DNA of 64,000 nucleotides. Source: Plectrocnemia conspersa. Taxonomy: Eukaryota > Arthropoda > Insecta > Trichoptera > Polycentropodidae. The notes beneath the pieces were generated by a model. It was not told where the DNA came from. It searched no databases and saw nothing but the letters and a program-made list of their open reading frames with translations. Made by a program: the position numbers and the translations under genes. Numbering within the stretch: the stretch's first letter is position 1; each line of letters opens with the position of its first letter. Below are positions 55,801-61,800 of the stretch, piece after piece. Location of the stretch: contig VTFK01000141.1 of NCBI GenBank assembly GCA_009617715.1, forward strand, positions 558,001 to 622,000. The letters are read 5' to 3'.

Positions 55801-58800
55801 TCGTTTTATTTATTTTTCAAGTTCCATTATAGGAAGCCGACCGCTAAGGAAATCGCACCGGCGAAAGGTCACTGCGAGATAGTTACGCGATACAACGCAC
55901 GGGCACGGTGCATGCCGCCGTGCACCATAATCGCCATCGCCGACCTTCTCCGACCGAACAAACGCCCGACTACGAGACTGCGTCGTCGTTAAAATGCGGT
56001 CCTAGGGTCGTAGCGCCGCAATTCCGAAAGATTGGCGAAAAGCGGATCGTTTATTTTTAACGCCTATCTAGTGGACGTCTTCTCTCGTCCGTTCGGTATT
56101 TTGTTTGCGTCTCACCTTTTGGCACACTTTGCAACGACGGAAGCTTTATAATTTCGGCGAGCTTGCGCGGAGTGCGTGAATAGTTTTTTCGACCTCGCGC
56201 CGAATCGCCGTAATGTTTACGTCCTATCTGTTTTTTTATCGTAATAGATCGCCAGACGCTTCGCTCTTATCTCCTAAATGCGATCAATCGATAAGTCGCT
56301 TGGCGCTGCGTGACATTTGCGATCCGATCGAACGGCGACCTCTTAACCCCTTGCACTTCCGCGATGCGAGCTATTATGTCTATCGATGAATATCACGCGA
56401 TACGCATCCTATGTCTCGCTTCCTACTCGTTTCGCCTTCGCTCCGCAGGTTATCTCGATTTGAGTAAATGCGGGTCGATCGTCGATAACCTCGCGCGTTT
56501 AGGATACACGTTACCGGGTCAGTTTTCGGAAGACCGAGAGGAATACGACGCGCATTAACAATTGCGATTCGGGATGACGAATCTTCCCAAAAGAGTACTG
56601 GCTCGTCTGTCAATTTCAGTCTGACCATTCGCGTCCTTATCGGCGGCCGCCGCGCGAGCTGCAATCGACCGTTCGCGCTACGAACCGATAAACGCTGCGT
56701 CGTCGATTAATCTCGTTACACCGTCAGTTTTCCATACGAGGCAGTAACCGCGCGACCGCCGAAGGGGCGACGCGCACTTCCGCTTCGCAGTCGATTAGTG
56801 CACTTCTATGGATATGTTCGCCGTTCGTTGGGGCGCTTACGAGCGCTTCTTTCCCTCTCTGACAAAAATGCTCATCGCGTTCTTCGAAGATTCTTTCGGG
56901 TGCGAGCGATCGTCGGATCAGACGTCGCCTTTCGATCGGTTGTCCAATTTCTTGGAAGACAGAGGCTACAGATGGAAAGACCTGCTAAAGTTGCTGACCT
57001 CCCTGGCCGACGCGCTGTTCGCCGCCGACGGAACGACCATTGGGACTCTGGGACAGGTACGCCGAAACTGTCGAATTAGTTATTTTCGATCGAGCGTAAA
57101 CAAAGATTTGCGATTTCATGAAAAATTTATTGCCGCTTTGCGGAACGGAGTTCGCGCTCAAAATAAACTCGCAGACTCGAGTTCGTTTATTTCTCGACTT
57201 CGTCGTAGCCAATGTCATCGTTTAGAGTGGGCGCGTGCGATATTTTTCCCGATCTACGTGCGCATTGTGAACATTTTTTTTGCGTTTTAATTCTAAATTG
57301 GGGTTGGTTTTAAGAGGGGGAGACTACATTAGAAAAAACTGAAATGATGTCCCTGATTCTAAGCCAGAAATTCTCGGGTTATCCCCCAAAGAAAAACAGT
57401 CTCGAATCTATCTCGAAAATATTTTCATCAAATCGGAAAACCTTTTCAACAGATTCGAACATTAAAATATAAATGTCACTATTCATACTACCCTCGCATT
57501 GTACAGGTTTCCTACACCTGTTGCTGTCATGCAACCCCAGATCATAACGCTTCCGCCACTATATTTTACTTTGGGTACTCAGCTAGATATTCTTTTCCGA
57601 CTTTTCAATGCACGTGTACTACGCCAGGGGTCGCAAAAACTTAAAAAAATGTTTAAAACGCTCGGTAACGAGCGTTCCCACTGCGACGGCACAATCTTAT
57701 TACTATTGCCGTAGATGTTTTACTTCTGCGGCAGGATAATTGCTTTTCGCGCTTTCCTATTGGTAAAAATTCGGCTTAGATGTACTTTTTGGAAGTCATA
57801 CTTTAATTATAAAAAGTCATATAATATACGCTGGATAACCGCTGTTGGTTTAGATATGCGTCATTCGATTAAGTCGTAATATTGTTATAAAAATTCTTAA
57901 ACTGAACGTTTTCACTGCGACGGCACGATTGTATTGATTTTGACGTGGATTCTAAACGGAGCCCCATTGAATTTGCCCCGAAAAATGCATGTCATTTAAT
58001 GAAATACTATTTAATCTTATTGAAATCGAAATATTAAAAAACGTCCACTGACTGGCCAACTTTTACCGTCCCCCCCACCCTCTCTGAAAAAAGCTGAAAT
58101 GACGTCACTGGCGCAACGCTTCGCGCGTGCGACTTTCATGCTTTTACATACCTAGATGGATGATTTATGTTAATGAAAAATATCTCTTAATCCATTTTGA
58201 AAAACACTACTTTAACGTTCGTTACGCGATCGAGTGGTGCGTGCAGTTTTGCCCCTATCGGTACTTTTTAGCTTTATGCAGCGTCGTAAACGATAATGCG
58301 AGAAAAGTCTCACTTTCAGACTCTTTGGCGTTATTTTAATAATATCCACTTGGCATCGCCGAATCCCAGCGTACATGTCCTACGGTAAAAACGACGACGG
58401 CCCGGAGGAGATCCGCCGTTCGGTCAGTCAATAGGTAGACGGTGTCGGGAGAGCGAGCGGCCGCTCTCCCCGGCTCGGCTTATTTTTAGCCCCGCGATAT
58501 TTGGCACCGAAGCCCGGCTCGTCGGACGCCGCCGACTCTCGGCGGAAAACTTCCTCGAAGATAATCTTCGTCGATTTCGACGAATGAGCCCGAAGCGCGG
58601 CCGGCGAAGGCTCGCGCGGCATGGCTTCGGGAACTTCGACGAGCGCCAGGGGCGCCGAAGGAGCGGCCGCGAGGAGGAACAGATATGTGCGCGCGTCCAC
58701 CGCCAGCGTCACGCAACTGCTCTCCGACGGCTACTCCAACCTGCTCAACAAACTCACGAGGAGAGGTCCCTCCGAGAAGGTCGACATCAACGCGAACTCG

Positions 58801-61800
58801 GTCCTTTCGTTCGCTTCGCGTTCGACCAAACCTCGTTACGACGACTTCAATCTATTCGGCAAGAACTCGGTTCTTCACGTGGCCAGAAAGTATGAAGACA
58901 ATCAGATATTCGACGAGCGGGAGGCGACCTACGTCGGCTCCAAACCCAAATGCCGCGATAAGGTTCCGATCTTGTCTTACGGCAGCGGGAGGATATCCGG
59001 GAGTCGCCGAGAGAACGACGTTACTCCTAAATTCGACGAGGCGAGGGTGCCCGCGTCCATCCTCCGCAATCGACTTCCCGCCGTCGTTGGCTCTCCGTCC
59101 GCCGACAGGTCGGTCAGAGGTTCCCTTCGCGAGGTCGATCACAACAGAAACGCTCTGATCGCCTCCGCCCTAGGCGCGACCAGGAGCAGGCTCGAGGACA
59201 AGTACTCGGCAGTGTTGGATAAAGTGGCCCACAGAAAGAAGGAGCGGCGCGAGAGAGAAAATGAGGCGACTCCGACCGCGAAGGGGGTCGTGAAGAGTTT
59301 CACCGCCGCCGTTTTCGGCGACAAGGCGCACTCTTCCGCTTGCGAGAAGACGCCCCGCGATAAGACCCCTCGAAGGTTGGCCGTCGACGGCGAGGTGACC
59401 GCGCTTCGCCGCTCCGATAAGGAGAAAAAGCTCGACGTCGACGACCGCTTTCGCGGCAAAGACCGAGACAGCGTCTACAAAAGCAGGGCTAAGCCAAATC
59501 GAACGAACGATATCGTCAGGAGCGAAACCCGCGATCGTCAGAACGCGTTGAAACTATGTGCGTACGAGCTGGAGGCGGACGAGCCCGCGCGCAGGCCGGC
59601 GCCTTTGCTCACGAGCGCCTCCTGCGCTGCTCTCGGACCTCCGAGGCCGGCGCTCCGCCATCAGCGACGAGTCTATCGCGGCGACGACGAAGACGACGAG
59701 ACTACGCCCGTCGTCGTCGTCGATTCGGCCGCCACCGATAGAGAAACGCGTCGCAAGGAGATCCAAAGTCTCATCATGAAGTACTCCGCTCTTGACGAAG
59801 CGTACGGCCGAAGCGAGCCCGCTCCTCCTCCCCCGTCGGCTCCGGTTCCGGCACCGATCGCGAGTCCCGTTAAACCTCGCCCCCGTCCGAAGCACGTAAA
59901 CGCGTCCACGCCACCCGTAAGTCTTTCCTCACAGAGCTCCGTTATATCGTTTTATCGAATTACACACACATACATTCGAATGAACACTCTTATTTATTAT
60001 AATGCGTTTCTTTAAATCGGAAGCTTCGCGCGCCGCCCTTGCTTTTCCCGTCGACGGGAGAGCGACGTTCGAGATCGGGTCCGGTCGTTCGACCGCCGGG
60101 GATTCGACCCTTAGCCGGGTCCCCTCCGGTCCGCGCTATGTTTACTTGTATGATGATTCACTATGTTCACCAGAAAAATGAAAGAGTAATGTATAGCCAT
60201 TTCTGACGGGCATGTGTTCCCTTGTCTGATTGTCGGGTTTCTCCCTCGACCTCGTTTTGTGACGTGACGGTGACTCGATGACCGCTCTCACGCGCCCTGC
60301 CTGGCCTGACATCACCACGTGCGTGCCGTTCCACCTGCGCCTCGCCGACGGTCCCGCTGTGGCTTCCGCTCCTCGATGACGCCCGACGACGCATCCTCGC
60401 CTCGCCGCTACAGAGCTCTCGGGCGCGTGTGGTCATGGACGATGCGGACGGACATCTAGTCTACTGGCCTGGATATATTATGGGAGACAGATGTTCGTGC
60501 TTTCAACAAAATGAGATAATTATTATATAAATAATCAATAAGAACGTGTAACACGACGTCGACGTCGCGCGGTCGAGGCTTCTTCGCTCTCGGTTCATAC
60601 TTAGCTATTCTTTCCAATTGCATACTGCGCGTATACAATCCTGACAATTTCTTAATTTTTTTTTTTTAATTACTGTCGTTTTTCATATAAATATACTTTT
60701 TTTTTTAACTTATACATCATTGTACGTTTAAATTTTCTAAATTGCCACAGGATTGAACGCATTCGTTTTAGATGTTCGATTAACAATCATCTGCCATTGA
60801 AAAAGTCTAGCCGAATTCGATTAGTTTCCAATATAGACGTTCGATGTTTCACTATGTTGTAAATACATTTTAATCTTAATTCGTTATGCTTATAATAGAA
60901 TCGCACATACTATTGTAGCATGATTTTAATCGTAAATTTTATAATTTTATCATAATCGTTGTGTACGAATGTGCGATTCTATTATTACGATTTTGTTCAC
61001 CGCCACTCCATGCCGTTCTACCAATAACGTGTTTTGGTTGTTCTCTTTCAGATAAAATCTTGAGCACTCTCGGAGAGGGTACTTTTGGAAAAGTTGTGGA
61101 AGTAAAAGATTTGGAAACGTAAGTGTCACTTTCTTTTATTCGTTTTAACTTCGTATAATGCATAAATTAATGCGTAAGCAGTTTTTTACTTGTAGGTTCT
61201 GTGAAAGTTATAGGTATCGATTATACTCGTGTGATATATTGTCGTTGCGTGTTTTATACTTACTCTCGACTTTCATCCGCCGACGGATCCGAGTTCATTT
61301 TTTGATTATTGTCTATTTTGTTTTTCAGCGATCATAATATGGCATTGAAGATTATCAAGAACGTCGAGAAGTACTACGACGCGGCCAAGTTGGAGATCAT
61401 CGTTTTGGAGAAGCTGGCCGATTTAGATCCTGATTCTAAACAGTGAGTTTTTTAATCGACGTCGATCGTACCTCTCAGGAGCTAGCGTTAAAATCTTTTC
61501 TGTTTCAGTCTTTGTGTCAAAATGCTGGATTGGTTCGAATACCACGGACACATGTGCATCGCTTTTGAAATGTTAGGGAAGAGCGTTTTTGACTTTTTGG
61601 TTGGTATTCGCTATCCCAATGGCGTATGAGCATTTTTCAAATTTAATTCTAAAGTTGTCTAACTTGCAATCGCAGAAGGAGAACGACTATCGAGGCTATC
61701 CCATAGATCAAGTTCGGCACATATCGTATCAGCTCATATATTCCGTACTCTTCCTACACGAGCATCAATTGACGCACACCGATCTGAAGCCTGAAAATAT

